Of a stretch of DNA of 64,000 bases, positions 18,746-27,466 are shown piece after piece; position 1 is the stretch's first letter; each line of letters opens with the position of its first letter. The translations under genes and the position numbers were made by a program. The notes under the pieces are model-generated. The model saw only the letters and a program-made list of their open reading frames with translations, had not been told where the DNA came from and made no database searches. Source of the stretch: Palsa-504 sp050011155 (GTDB lineage Bacteria > Actinomycetota > Actinomycetes > Streptosporangiales > Streptosporangiaceae); contig JBEKJP010000065.1 in NCBI GenBank assembly GCA_050011155.1, forward strand, positions 9,068 through 73,067, written 5' to 3'.

Positions 18746-19725
18746 GTCAGCCGCTGAGTCGGCCCCAGGGCCAGCCGCTGGCTGACGCGCTCCGCGGCTA
18801 CCTGCAGTACCTGACCGTGGAACGCGGGCTGGCGGCCAGCACGGTGGAGTCTTACCGCCGGGACCTGCGCCGCTACGCCTCGGTCCTGGCCGCCCGGGGC
18901 AAGACCGCGCTGGACGAGATCACTCCGGCCGACGTGGCCGGGTTCCTGGCCTCCCTGCGGGAAGGCGACGCCGAGCACGGCCCGCTCGCGGTCAGCTCGG
19001 CCGCCCGGGCCGTGATCGCGGTCCGCGGCATGCACGCGTTCGCCGCCGCGCAGGGCCTGGCCGGCACCGACCCGGCCCGGGAGGTGCCGCCGCCCTCACC
19101 GCCCCGGCGACTGCCCAAGGCGATCACCCTGGCCGAGGTGGAGCGCCTGCTGGATGCGGCCGGACCGGCGCCCGGCGACCCGTCCGCGGATCCCCGGCTG
19201 CTACGGGACCGGGCGCTGCTCGAGTTCCTCTACGGCACCGGGGCGCGCATCTCCGAGGCGACCGGCCTCGACGTCGACGAGCTTGACCTCGGCCCGGACC
19301 CCCTGGTGCGGCTGATCGGCAAGGGCGGTAAGCACCGGCTGGTGCCGGTGGGCGGCTACGCGGCCCGGGCGCTCGACGGGTACCTGGTCCGGGCCAGGCC
19401 CGCCCTGGCCGCGGCGTCCCGGCGCGCCTCGGCCAGTCCCGCGGTGTTCCTCAACGCCCGCGGCGGCCGCCTCACCCGGCAGGGCGCCTGGGGTGTGCTG
19501 CACGGCGCGGCCGGCCGGGCCGGCCTGTCCCCGGACGCCGAGGTGTCCCCCCACACGCTGCGGCACTCGTTCGCCACCCACCTGCTCGACGGCGGCGCCG
19601 ACATCCGGGTCGTCCAGGAACTGCTCGGCCACGCCTCGGTCACCACCACCCAGATCTACACCCTGATCACGGTGGACCGGCTCCGCGAGGTCTACGCCAC
19701 CGCCCATCCCCGCGCCCTCGGCTAA
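18742..19725 (+). CDS. xerD: Tyrosine recombinase XerD, CTG start
   Basis: A 327-residue recombinase that, with XerC, resolves chromosome dimers at dif. The SAM-like core-binding domain comprises about residues 13-110 (LRGYLQYLTVERGLAASTVESYRRDLRRY). The catalytic domain shows Arg in GTGARISEATGL, Lys in GKGGKHRLVPVG, HTLRHSFATHLL, LLGHASVTTTQIYT and the nucleophile Tyr. No ATG, GTG or TTG exists in this frame between the ald gene interior and the middle of the first helix. CTG 18742 has GAGG (18731-18734) seven bases before it and overlaps the ald stop as CTGA. It would give exactly the expected N-terminus, so I take CTG as the start. Confidence 0.9.
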   Translation: MSQPLSRPQGQPLADALRGYLQYLTVERGLAASTVESYRRDLRRYASVLAARGKTALDEITPADVAGFLASLREGDAEHGPLAVSSAARAVIAVRGMHAFAAAQGLAGTDPAREVPPPSPPRRLPKAITLAEVERLLDAAGPAPGDPSADPRLLRDRALLEFLYGTGARISEATGLDVDELDLGPDPLVRLIGKGGKHRLVPVGGYAARALDGYLVRARPALAAASRRASASPAVFLNARGGRLTRQGAWGVLHGAAGRAGLSPDAEVSPHTLRHSFATHLLDGGADIRVVQELLGHASVTTTQIYTLITVDRLREVYATAHPRALG

Positions 19726-20618
19726 GCCCTCTCCAGGGCGGCCACGAGCGCCGTGAGGGTCGGGCCGAGCGGGGCGTCCAGGGTGGCGGTGGCGTACGCA
19801 TCGCCCCGGGTAGCGCCCTGGTTCACGATGACGACCGGGCGCCCAAGCCCGGCCGCGTGCCTGACGTACCGGAACCCGGACATCACGGTAAGCGACGAGC
19901 CCAGGACGACCAGCGCGGAGGCCGCCTCGACCAGGTCGTAACAGGCCCGCACCCGCGGCGGCGGCACGTTTTCACCGAAGAACACCACGTCGGGTTTGAG
20001 TACGCCACCGCACGCGGCGCAGTCGGCTACGCCGAACGAGGCGGCGGCCTCGTCGTCCAGGACGGCGTCGCCGTCCGGGTTGACCGTGGCGTTCAAGCCC
20101 GCGCCCCAGCCGGGGTTCACGGTAGCCAGCCGCCGGTCGAGCTCGGTCCGCTCCGTTCGCTGGCCGCACGCCAGGCAGATCACCCGGTGCAGGCTGCCGT
20201 GCAACTCGGTGACCGCGACCCGGCCGGCTGCGTCGGCCGCCCCCGAGCCCACCCCCGGCCCCGCGGCCTGGTGCAGGCCGTCCACGTTCTGGGTGATGAT
20301 CCCGGTCAGCCGCCCGCGCCGGCTCAGCTCGGCGACGGCGCGGTGGCCGTCGTTCGGCTCCGCCCGGGCGATGTGCCGCCAGCCGAGGTAGCTGCGGGCC
20401 CAGTACCGGCGCCGGGCGTCCGCGCTGCCGGTGAAGGCCTGGTACGTCATGGGCGTGGCCCGCCGGGCCAGGCCGGTCGGACCGCGGTAGTCCGGGATGC
20501 CCGACTCGGTGGACAGCCCGGCGCCACTCAGCACGAGCACGCCGCCGGCCGCCACCACATCAAAGAGCATGCCGAACGAGTCGGCTCTCGCCTCGGCCGT
20601 CCGGCTTCCTGGGGTCAC
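19722..20618 (-). CDS. Sir2-family NAD-dependent protein deacylase
   Basis: A 298-residue sirtuin removing acyl groups from protein lysines with NAD+. Signature segments in order are SGAGLSTESGIPDYRG (NAD loop), TQNVDGLHQAAG, ELHGSLHRVICLACGQ (catalytic His and first zinc Cys pair), CAACGGVLKPDVVFFGE (second Cys pair) and GSSLTVMSGFRYV. It looks like the class II/SIRT4-like group. I start it at GTG 20618, nine bases after the alpha/beta hydrolase stop, so the two are probably one operon. A longer frame to 20750 runs through the hydrolase gene and is not plausible. It converges on xerD with stop codons overlapping by two bases. Confidence 0.92.
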   Translation of the reverse strand: MTPGSRTAEARADSFGMLFDVVAAGGVLVLSGAGLSTESGIPDYRGPTGLARRATPMTYQAFTGSADARRRYWARSYLGWRHIARAEPNDGHRAVAELSRRGRLTGIITQNVDGLHQAAGPGVGSGAADAAGRVAVTELHGSLHRVICLACGQRTERTELDRRLATVNPGWGAGLNATVNPDGDAVLDDEAAASFGVADCAACGGVLKPDVVFFGENVPPPRVRACYDLVEAASALVVLGSSLTVMSGFRYVRHAAGLGRPVVIVNQGATRGDAYATATLDAPLGPTLTALVAALERA

Positions 20619-20626
20619 GTCCGTCG

Positions 20627-21496
20627 TCAGAGCGCGGCCGACCTGATCGCCTGGGACACGGCCGCCGCGCCCTCCTTCTCGAACATGATCGTGTAATGGT
20701 TCGTCTCCGGCACCGCCTGCGGCCGCAGGGCCGGCACGCGCTCGGCCCACGCCGCGACGGCCTCCGGCGGGAGCAGCGGCGGCGGCGAGCCGAGCATCCC
20801 GCTCGGCGCGGTCAGCACCGGTGTCGGCTTGGTCAGCCGCTCCAGTGCCTCGGTGAACGGCTTCTCCGTCAGCACGTCGCGGCCGTCGGCCCGGACCGCC
20901 TCCTCGACCGCCCGCGATCGCAGCTGGCCGGGCTCGCCGGTCAGGTCGTAGCGGACGTACGCCTCGACGTCGGGGCTCCAGTGGTCCGCGAGGGCCGGGT
21001 GCGCCCGCCAGAAGTCCAGGTACGCCTCGGTGCTGGGGAAGACCTGCCCCAGCCGGGCGATCGCGGGACCCAGCGTGTCGTCGAGGAGGGCATCGAGGTC
21101 GGCCCCCTCGGGTACCGGCAGCGGCAGGCCTCCGTCGACCAGGGCGAGCCGGCGCACGAGCTCGGGATGGGCGTCGCGGGTCAGCAGCGCTACAAATGCC
21201 CCCATCGAATGCCCGGCGAGCACCGGTTTCCCGCCGAAATGGCGCAGCACCGCCGTCACGTCCCGGACGTGCCTATCCAGGCCGTACGGGCCCGGGAGGT
21301 CCCGGCTATGCCCACGCCCGCGCAGGTCAGGCGCGGCCAGCGTCCAGTCGGACGGCATATGGCGCGCGACCGCCTGCCACGACATACCCGAAGCAGAAAG
21401 CCCGTGCACGGCGACCGCCACGCGCTTGCCCGTACCCCACTGGAGCACACGCAGGTCCCCGCCGTCCACTGCCACATTTAGCAGTCGGAGTTGCAT
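20627..21496 (-). CDS. Alpha/beta-fold hydrolase
   Basis: A 289-residue hydrolase of the alpha/beta superfamily. The oxyanion strand is VAVAVHGLSASGMSW, the nucleophile elbow is AGHSMGAFVALL (Ser near 97), the acid is probably the Asp of LALVDGG or a later Asp, and the His lies in PETNHYTIMF near residue 270. The substrate is unknown; the lid region has no telling motif. It heads a two-gene minus-strand unit with the sirtuin. Co-transcription with a deacylase is suggestive of acyl metabolism but proves nothing. Confidence 0.85.
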   Translation of the reverse strand: MQLRLLNVAVDGGDLRVLQWGTGKRVAVAVHGLSASGMSWQAVARHMPSDWTLAAPDLRGRGHSRDLPGPYGLDRHVRDVTAVLRHFGGKPVLAGHSMGAFVALLTRDAHPELVRRLALVDGGLPLPVPEGADLDALLDDTLGPAIARLGQVFPSTEAYLDFWRAHPALADHWSPDVEAYVRYDLTGEPGQLRSRAVEEAVRADGRDVLTEKPFTEALERLTKPTPVLTAPSGMLGSPPPLLPPEAVAAWAERVPALRPQAVPETNHYTIMFEKEGAAAVSQAIRSAAL

Positions 21497-21671
21497 GTTT
21501 CACCCTCCACGACCCAGCGATTCGGCCAGGGCGCCCATCTATAGAGCCTATTATCCGCCGTCAAGCAGTTCGTGCGATGTCAGTCCCCGATAAAGGTTTA
21601 CCGGAAAAACCGTGCCATGCTGGACGGGGGAAGGAATGCCAGGTAAAACCAGGCTTGGAGGTGGGTGGGCC

Positions 21672-23288
21672 ATGTCTGCCATGCTTAGTTACTCGTCGGG
21701 AGAATCCGCCACGCCGCTGCTGGGCGACACCATCGGCGGTAACTTCGACGCCATCGTGCGGGCGTTCGGGGACCGGGAGGCCCTCGTCGACCGCCCGGCC
21801 GGACGGCGCTGGACCTACGCGGAACTCGCCGCCGACGTGGACGCGCTCGCGCTCGGCCTGATCGACCTGGGCATCGCCAAGGGCGACCGGGTCGGAATCT
21901 GGGCGCCGAACTGCGCCGAGTGGACGCTCACCCAGTACGCGACCGCGAAGATCGGCGCGATCCTGGTGAACATCAACCCGGCGTACCGGACCCGGGAGCT
22001 GGAGTTCGTGCTCAACCAGTCGGATGCCATGCTGCTCGTCGCGGCCCAGCGCCTCAAGACCTCCGACTACGCCGGGATGATCGCGGAGGTCAGGCCGCGT
22101 TGCGCCGGCCTGGAGACCGTGGTGCTGCTCGGCACCCCGCAATGGCAGGCACTGCTGGACACCGGGCGCGGCCTGGACCGCGCGCTGCTCGACACCATCG
22201 AGCTGGACACCGACGACCCCATCAACATCCAGTACACCTCGGGCACCACGGGCTTCCCGAAGGGCGCGACGCTGTCGCACCACAACATCTTGAACAACGG
22301 CTTCTTCGTCGGCGAGCTGTGCAACTACACCGAGGCGGACCGGATCTGCATCCCGGTGCCGTTCTACCATTGCTTCGGCATGGTGATGGGCAACCTCGGC
22401 GCGACCAGCCACGGGGCGTGCATGGTCATCCCCGCGCCGTCCTTCGATCCGGTGGCGACGCTGGAGGCGGTGCGGGCCGAGCGGTGCACCTCGCTCTACG
22501 GAGTGCCCACGATGTTCATCGCCGAGCTCTCCGTCCCGGACTTCGACGCGTACGACCTGTCCAGCCTGCGCACCGGGATCATGGCCGGCTCGCCCTGCCC
22601 GGTCGAGGTGATGAAGCAGGTCATCGAGCGGATGGGCATGACCGAGGTGGGGATCTGCTACGGCATGACGGAGACCTCGCCGGTCTCCACCCAGACCCGC
22701 GCCGACGACTCGCTCGACCGCCGGGTGTCCACCGTGGGCCGGGTCGGGCCGCACCTCGAGGTGAAGGTCGTCGACCCCGAGACGGGCCGGACCGTGCCCC
22801 GCGGCACCCCGGGCGAACTGTGCACCAGGGGCTACTCGGTGATGATCGGCTACTGGAACCAGCCGGACAAGACCGCCGAGGCCGTCGACGCGGCGCACTG
22901 GATGCACACCGGCGACCTCGCCGTGATGGACGCCGACGGATACCTGGCCATCACCGGGCGGATCAAGGACATGGTGATCCGCGGCGGGGAGAACATCTAC
23001 CCGCGTGAGATCGAGGAGTTCCTCTATACCCACCCCGACATCCTGGACGCCCAGGTCATCGGCGTGCCCGATACCAAGTACGGCGAAGAGCTGATGGTGT
23101 GGGTGCGGCTGCGCGCGGGCGCGAAGGAACTCACCGCCGACTCGCTGCGCGAGTTCTGCACCGGGCAGCTGGCCCACTACAAGATCCCCCGGTACGTGCA
23201 CATCGTCGACGAGTTCCCGATGACGGTCACCGGCAAGGTGCGCAAGATCGAGATGCGGGAGCGCTCGACCGCGCTCCTCGGCCAGTAG
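21672..23288 (+). CDS. Fatty-acyl-CoA synthetase (AMP-binding)
   Basis: A 538-residue member of the adenylate-forming superfamily that activates a carboxylic acid to acyl-AMP and then acyl-CoA. It shows the AMP-binding P-loop YTSGTTGFPKGATLSH, the adenine-binding YGMTETSP, the hinge TGRIKDMVIRGGENIYPREIEEFL and the catalytic C-terminal lysine in TVTGKVRKIEMRE. Length and motif spacing fit medium/long-chain FadD-type ligases. The start is ATG 21672 because GGAGGTGGG lies just upstream and the homologous N-terminus begins there; an in-frame ATG at 21612 adds 20 unlikely residues. The galE-like gene follows within 12 bases. The chain-length range is not readable. Confidence 0.92.
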   Translation: MSAMLSYSSGESATPLLGDTIGGNFDAIVRAFGDREALVDRPAGRRWTYAELAADVDALALGLIDLGIAKGDRVGIWAPNCAEWTLTQYATAKIGAILVNINPAYRTRELEFVLNQSDAMLLVAAQRLKTSDYAGMIAEVRPRCAGLETVVLLGTPQWQALLDTGRGLDRALLDTIELDTDDPINIQYTSGTTGFPKGATLSHHNILNNGFFVGELCNYTEADRICIPVPFYHCFGMVMGNLGATSHGACMVIPAPSFDPVATLEAVRAERCTSLYGVPTMFIAELSVPDFDAYDLSSLRTGIMAGSPCPVEVMKQVIERMGMTEVGICYGMTETSPVSTQTRADDSLDRRVSTVGRVGPHLEVKVVDPETGRTVPRGTPGELCTRGYSVMIGYWNQPDKTAEAVDAAHWMHTGDLAVMDADGYLAITGRIKDMVIRGGENIYPREIEEFLYTHPDILDAQVIGVPDTKYGEELMVWVRLRAGAKELTADSLREFCTGQLAHYKIPRYVHIVDEFPMTVTGKVRKIEMRERSTALLGQ

Positions 23289-23299
23289 GCTCCCCTGGC

Positions 23300-24301
23300 A
23301 TGAAAGTTCTGATCGCCGGCGGCGCCGGCTACATCGGCAGCACGATCGCCTCCGCCTGCTCCGACGCCGGGATCACCCCGGTCATCCTCGACCAGCTGGT
23401 GACGGGCCGCCCCGAGTTCGCCGCGGGCCATCCGTTCTACCGGGGCGATATCGCCGATGGCGCGCTGATCGACCGCATCTTCGCCGAGCACCCGGACATC
23501 GCCGCCGTGATCCACGGCGCGGCGCTGATCGTGGTCCCCGATTCGGTCGCGAACCCGGTCGGCTACTACCGGGCGAACGTCACCAGCAGCCTGGAATTCG
23601 CCGCGCACCTGCTGCGCAACGGCTGCGAACGGCTCATCTTCAGCTCCTCCGCCGCCATCTACCGGGTCAGCGAGGACCTCAGCGTCGACGAGGACTCCGC
23701 CATCGACCCGAAGAGCCCGTACGCGCGGACCAAGGCGGTGTGCGAGGCCATGTTCGCCGATATCGCCGCTTCCCAGCCCATCCGCGTGCTGTCCCTGCGC
23801 TACTTCAACCCGATCGGCGCCGACCCGAAGATGCGGTCCGGCCTGCAGCTGCGGCGGCCGACGCACGCCCTCGGCAAGATCATCGAGGCCTACGCGGAAG
23901 GCGTCCCGTTCCAGATCACCGGGACCGACTGGCCGACCAGGGACGGCTCGGGCATCAGGGACTACGTCCACGTCTGGGACCTGGCGGTCGCGCACGTCGC
24001 CGCGCTCACCCGGTTCGACGACCTGCCCGGGCCGGCGAACGTCGTCAACCTGGGCAGCGGCTCAGGCACCACCGTCCGGGAACTGCTGGCCGCGTTCAAC
24101 CAGGTGGCCGACCGCCCGGTGGAGGCCCGTGAAGCGCCCCGGCGCCCCGGCGACATAGCCGGCGCCTACGCCCGGGCCGGTCGCGCGGAGCGCCTGCTCG
24201 GCTGGCGCCCCCAGTACGACATCACCGAGGGCATCAGGCATTCGCTCCAGTGGGCCGCGGTCCGCGACGACGTCTTGTCCGGTGCCGTGGACGGCGCCTG
24301 A
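23300..24301 (+). CDS. galE: UDP-glucose 4-epimerase-like NAD-dependent epimerase
   Basis: A 333-residue extended short-chain dehydrogenase that interconverts UDP-glucose and UDP-galactose or a related sugar nucleotide. The NAD-binding start MKVLIAGGAGYIGS (GxxGxxG), the catalytic Ser region FSSSAAIYR and the YxxxK pair in SPYARTKAVCE are all present, as is SLRYFNPIGADPKMRSGL, typical of GalE. The ATG has no Shine-Dalgarno sequence. TAGGCT (23286-23291) lies eight bases before it, so it is probably leaderless and independent of the acyl-CoA synthetase 12 bases upstream. Confidence 0.9.
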   Translation: MKVLIAGGAGYIGSTIASACSDAGITPVILDQLVTGRPEFAAGHPFYRGDIADGALIDRIFAEHPDIAAVIHGAALIVVPDSVANPVGYYRANVTSSLEFAAHLLRNGCERLIFSSSAAIYRVSEDLSVDEDSAIDPKSPYARTKAVCEAMFADIAASQPIRVLSLRYFNPIGADPKMRSGLQLRRPTHALGKIIEAYAEGVPFQITGTDWPTRDGSGIRDYVHVWDLAVAHVAALTRFDDLPGPANVVNLGSGSGTTVRELLAAFNQVADRPVEAREAPRRPGDIAGAYARAGRAERLLGWRPQYDITEGIRHSLQWAAVRDDVLSGAVDGA

Positions 24302-24528
24302 GATCCGGCCGCCGCCAGGCGTTTCAGCACCATTCCAGCGCGATTTCAGGCCCCCGTGATCGGGTGGGCGCGGAGCCGGCCGGCCCGTCTTGTGGTCATG
24401 ATCGGGCGCGGCCGGCCCCGCCCGCGGCAGTGATCTCATAGCGATGTGAATAAGGGGAAATGAGCGGCATGGCCGTACCTGGCGACGATCGCGCAGTTTC
24501 ATCCGGTAAATATTGGAAAATGATTGTA

Positions 24529-24557
24529 TTGGCGGAAATCACCGGACGGCGTATGAT
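24529..24557 (+). promoter_or_regulatory. Promoter of the surface-protein operon
   Basis: TTGGCG (24529-24534), a 17-base spacer and TATGAT (24552-24557) make one of the best sigma-70-type promoters in the window. It lies in the 314-base gap after galE (24302-24615), where I see no gene. Transcription would start near 24564, about 50 bases before the next start codon. The surrounding DNA (about 24490-24560) is clearly more AT-rich than its neighbours. Confidence 0.7.
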
Positions 24558-24615
24558 CGAACCGCCTTGCTAGGCAGCCCCGCCTCACCCGCAGCGGGAC
24601 TGTGGGGGAGCGGTG

Positions 24616-25596
24616 ATGGGCCAGGAGCTTCAGCGGCGGGCGCCGGGAACGGTTGCTCGCCAGTCAGATCCGTCGTGGCCGACGGTCGCGAGTACGACGG
24701 TGCGCCTGTGGCTGGACCGGCACTACCGGCACCGGGCGGGCCGGCGGCGCCTGGTGCTGTTGCTCAGCGCACTGGTCGCCATGGCTTTCGGGGCCGGCGT
24801 GACCCTCGCCTTCACCCAGCCGGACCACGGGAAGACGTCAGCCCAGGTCAGCGGCACGTCGCGCGCGGACGCGCTGCAGCTCGCGGCGGCCGCCCGGCAG
24901 CAGACGGCGGCGTGGATCACGCGCGAGGTGGGCTCCGACATCGTGGTGGGCTGCGATCTGGAAATGTGCGGCGAACTGCAGCAGAGCGGCGTACCCGCGA
25001 CCCGCCTGCTGCCGCTGCAGCCATCGGCTCCCGACCCGCTCGGCGCGCAACTGGTCGTCGCGACGCCGGTGATCAGGAACCAGTTCGGAACCCGCCTGGC
25101 CAGCGTCTACGCGCCGCTGGTGATCGCCAGCTTCGGCTCCGGCGCGGAGCGGGTCGACGTGCGCTATATCGCGCCGGACGGCAGCAAGGCTTTCGAGGCC
25201 CAGTTGGCCACGGACCGCGGGAATCGCATTGCCGCGGGACGGCAACTGCTCACCAATAAGCATGTCCAGGCGTCCCTGGCCGCCCGCAGGGAACTCGCTG
25301 CCGGGCAGGTAGATCCGCGTCTTCTTGTAACGCTTTCGACACTTGCAGACCTAATGCCGCTGAAGCTGATAGCGTTCGATGACCTATCGCCGGGTGCGAG
25401 TGCAGATGTGCCGATGCGCGGCGTCGAGATCGGTGCCGCCGCTCCGGCCAACCTTCCGGCGATGGTCGCGTTCATGCGAGCGCAGCAGGGCGAGTTCGCT
25501 CCGGCTGTGGCCCGGATCACACAGGACGCGAGCGGGCGGCATGTATTTATCGTGCGCTACGACGCTCCGGGCCCCATGGGACTGGAAGGCTCATAA
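24616..25596 (+). CDS. Membrane-anchored protein of unknown function, sortase operon
   Basis: A 326-residue protein I do not recognise. About 35 basic residues precede one transmembrane helix (LVLLLSALVAMAFGAGVTLAF, about residues 49-69). The remaining 255 residues should face outside, with an Ala/Gln-rich helix, a two-cysteine segment (CDLEMC near 113-118), and an alternating pattern typical of a mixed alpha/beta domain. The ATG at 24616 is five bases after GGGGGAG; a GTG one codon earlier is too close. It heads an operon with a DUF4397 protein (29-base gap) and a class F sortase, so a role at the cell surface is likely. Confidence 0.65.
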   Translation: MGQELQRRAPGTVARQSDPSWPTVASTTVRLWLDRHYRHRAGRRRLVLLLSALVAMAFGAGVTLAFTQPDHGKTSAQVSGTSRADALQLAAAARQQTAAWITREVGSDIVVGCDLEMCGELQQSGVPATRLLPLQPSAPDPLGAQLVVATPVIRNQFGTRLASVYAPLVIASFGSGAERVDVRYIAPDGSKAFEAQLATDRGNRIAAGRQLLTNKHVQASLAARRELAAGQVDPRLLVTLSTLADLMPLKLIAFDDLSPGASADVPMRGVEIGAAAPANLPAMVAFMRAQQGEFAPAVARITQDASGRHVFIVRYDAPGPMGLEGS

Positions 25597-25625
25597 GCGA
25601 TTCAACAGCTTGGGGAGGGATCAAC

Positions 25626-26495
25626 ATGAGATTTGCGAAAATTAGCAGAAAACTTGTCATGCTGCTGGCGGCTTCGGCCTTGCTAGTCGGCATGCCCGCC
25701 GCCGCCGCCAGCGCGGCCTCGGCCGCCGGCGCGGGTACCGGCTGGATCAGGCTTGCCCACTTTTCGCCGAACACGCCACCCGTCGACGTGTACCTCTACT
25801 CGTTCGGCAATTCCAACGCACAGATCGTGCTGCACCATGTGGCCTACGGGACGGTTTCCCCGTACGAGGGGGTCACCGCGGGCGAGTACAGCGTGGCCAT
25901 GCGCAACGCCGGCGCCGCCGCGTCCAGCCAGCCGGTGCTCTCCACCAGCGTGTCGGTCAAGGCCGGCCACGCCTACACGGTGGCTGGCATGGGCCCGGAG
26001 AAGGGCCTGCGCCTCCAGGTGCTTGACGACCAGCTCACCACGCCCTCGGGCAAGTCCGAGGTCCGGGTGATCCAGGCTTCGCTGAAGCAGCAGACGGTCA
26101 AGTTCACCTGCGGCGGGCAGGCCATCGTGCCCAAGGCCACCTTCGCCTCGGTGAGTTCCTACCAGGCCATCCCGGCGAACACGTGGACCATGCAGGCCAT
26201 CGGCTCCGGCTCGACCGCGACCGCGCGCTTCGACATGGCGGCCGGGACGGTGCACACGATGGTGGTCCTCGACGGGGCTAACGGCCTCGAGATCGTCAAC
26301 CTCGAAGACGCGGCCGGCGCCGGCCAGCCGCCGGCGGGCGGGGTCACCACCGGGTTCGGCGGGACCGCCGGGCACGGCCCGGGATCGCCGCTGCCGTGGC
26401 TCGCGGTCATCGGGGCCGGCGGCCTGGTCGCCCTGGCCGGCGGTTACCGCCTGCGCCGCAACTCCCTGCGTCGTCAGCTGAACACCGGAGTCTGA
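25626..26495 (+). CDS. Exported DUF4397-domain protein
   Basis: A 289-residue exported protein. The signal peptide is clear (KISRKLVMLLAASALLVG, cleavage near AASA at about residues 25-33). The DUF4397 domain follows, with WIRLAHFSPNTPPVDVYLYSFG, SPYEGVTAGEYSVAMRNAG and VRVIQAS, built of short beta strands. A Pro/Gly linker leads to a C-terminal helix LAVIGAGGLVALAGGYRLRR, with Arg residues forming a stop-transfer tail. No clean LPXTG motif precedes the helix, so it may be membrane-held. AGGGA precedes the ATG. The adjacent class F sortase gene begins two bases after its stop, implying joint expression. Confidence 0.85.
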   Translation: MRFAKISRKLVMLLAASALLVGMPAAAASAASAAGAGTGWIRLAHFSPNTPPVDVYLYSFGNSNAQIVLHHVAYGTVSPYEGVTAGEYSVAMRNAGAAASSQPVLSTSVSVKAGHAYTVAGMGPEKGLRLQVLDDQLTTPSGKSEVRVIQASLKQQTVKFTCGGQAIVPKATFASVSSYQAIPANTWTMQAIGSGSTATARFDMAAGTVHTMVVLDGANGLEIVNLEDAAGAGQPPAGGVTTGFGGTAGHGPGSPLPWLAVIGAGGLVALAGGYRLRRNSLRRQLNTGV

Positions 26496-26497
26496 GG

Positions 26498-27133
26498 ATG
26501 CCGATCCGCAGGCCGGCCGCGATAGCTTTCGCGGCCGGCCTGGTCGTCCTCGTGGGTGGGACGGCGGGTCTGCTGCTGACCCACCACTCGACGCCGGCCT
26601 TGCGGCCGACCGCCGTGTCGAGTGCGATAGCGCTGCCCGCGCCCACCGGTCCTATCGTCGCCCCGCCGCAATCGGCGGACCCGGCCCCGGTCTCCAAACC
26701 GGTCTCGCTGACCATCCCGCTGATCGGCGTGAAAACCAACCTGATCACGCTGGGGCTGGCGGCCGGCGGAGCGATGCAGGTGCCGTCCACGACCACGGTC
26801 GCGGGCTGGTTTACCGGCAGCCCGCGACCGGGCTCGATCGGCTCGTCCATCATCGTCGGTCACATCGACTCGACGACCGGGCCGGGTGTGTTCTACCGGC
26901 TGGACGAGCTGAAGGTCGGCAACGAGGTCTTCGTCAAGCGGACCGACGGGACCACGGCGGAGTTCCGCGTCACCAAGGTCCAGACGTACCTGAAGGACAA
27001 GTTCCCTACCCAGACGGTCTACGGGCCTACCCCGGACGCGGAGCTGCGCCTCATCACCTGTGGCGGGGCCTTCGACCCCGCCACCCATCACTACCTGAGC
27101 AACGTCGTCGTGTACGCCACCGAGATGACGTAG
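26498..27133 (+). CDS. Class F sortase
   Basis: A 211-residue membrane-bound cysteine transpeptidase. An N-terminal helix (AIAFAAGLVVLVGGTAGLLL, about 7-26) anchors it, followed by a Pro/Ala linker. The sortase fold begins at VSLTIPLIGVKTNLITLGLA. The catalytic His lies in IIVGHIDST, the Cys in LRLITCGGAFD (a variant of TLxTC), and the region ending HHYLSNVVVYA closes the barrel. Size and sequence fit class F, the actinobacterial group whose substrates are mostly undefined. GGAG lies seven bases before the ATG. It is the third gene of the operon, and a strong terminator follows 28 bases after its stop. Confidence 0.9.
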   Translation: MPIRRPAAIAFAAGLVVLVGGTAGLLLTHHSTPALRPTAVSSAIALPAPTGPIVAPPQSADPAPVSKPVSLTIPLIGVKTNLITLGLAAGGAMQVPSTTTVAGWFTGSPRPGSIGSSIIVGHIDSTTGPGVFYRLDELKVGNEVFVKRTDGTTAEFRVTKVQTYLKDKFPTQTVYGPTPDAELRLITCGGAFDPATHHYLSNVVVYATEMT

Positions 27134-27161
27134 CCGCGGGGGCCCGGCGAGAATGGCATAG

Positions 27162-27193
27162 AGCCCCTGCTCACCCCGCGGTGAGCAGGGGCT
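27162..27193 (+). terminator. Hairpin terminator after the sortase gene
   Basis: A perfect 14-bp stem, AGCCCCTGCTCACC (27162-27175) and its complement (27180-27193), with a four-base loop. It ends the three-gene surface operon. The stem also spans the stop codon of the flavin-monooxygenase fragment on the other strand. Confidence 0.85.
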
Positions 27194-27464
27194 TGAGCTT
27201 GATGAGCTCCTCCAGCTGCTCGCGCTGGGCGGCCAGGGGGCCGGCCGCGATGCGGATAACCAGGTGCCTGGCGCCAGCCGCCAGCCCTTCGGCGTAGGTG
27301 CCGGCCGACGGGGGATAGGGGAGCCATCCGTCGTAGAGCCGCCCGGTACGCCGCAGGGCCGAGTCGGAACCGCCGCCCAGCCATACCGGCGGGCCGCCCG
27401 GACGGAACGGCTGCGTCATCGGCGGGAGCCCGGAGTAGCGGAGCAGCTCGCCGTCGAACGAGGA
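27171..27464 (-). pseudogene. Flavin-dependent (luciferase-like) monooxygenase fragment
   Basis: On the minus strand, FDGELLRYSGLPPMTQPFRPGG then PPVWLGGGSDSALRR and LYDGWLPYPPS match the second half of LLM-class F420/FMN oxidoreductases. The first roughly 150 residues, with the usual start, are absent. After YAEGLAA the sequence jumps to GARHLVIRIAAG, which in intact proteins lies far downstream, so a second in-frame deletion is likely. Only about 97 codons survive of a protein usually near 280-300 residues. At its broken 5' edge it abuts the broken 5' edge of an MFS gene on the other strand. Confidence 0.75.
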
Positions 27465-27466
27465 CG

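Noticed and set aside
20619..20750. N-terminal extension of the sirtuin
   Set aside because: It overlaps the alpha/beta hydrolase coding region and is low-complexity; the sirtuin fold is complete from GTG 20618.
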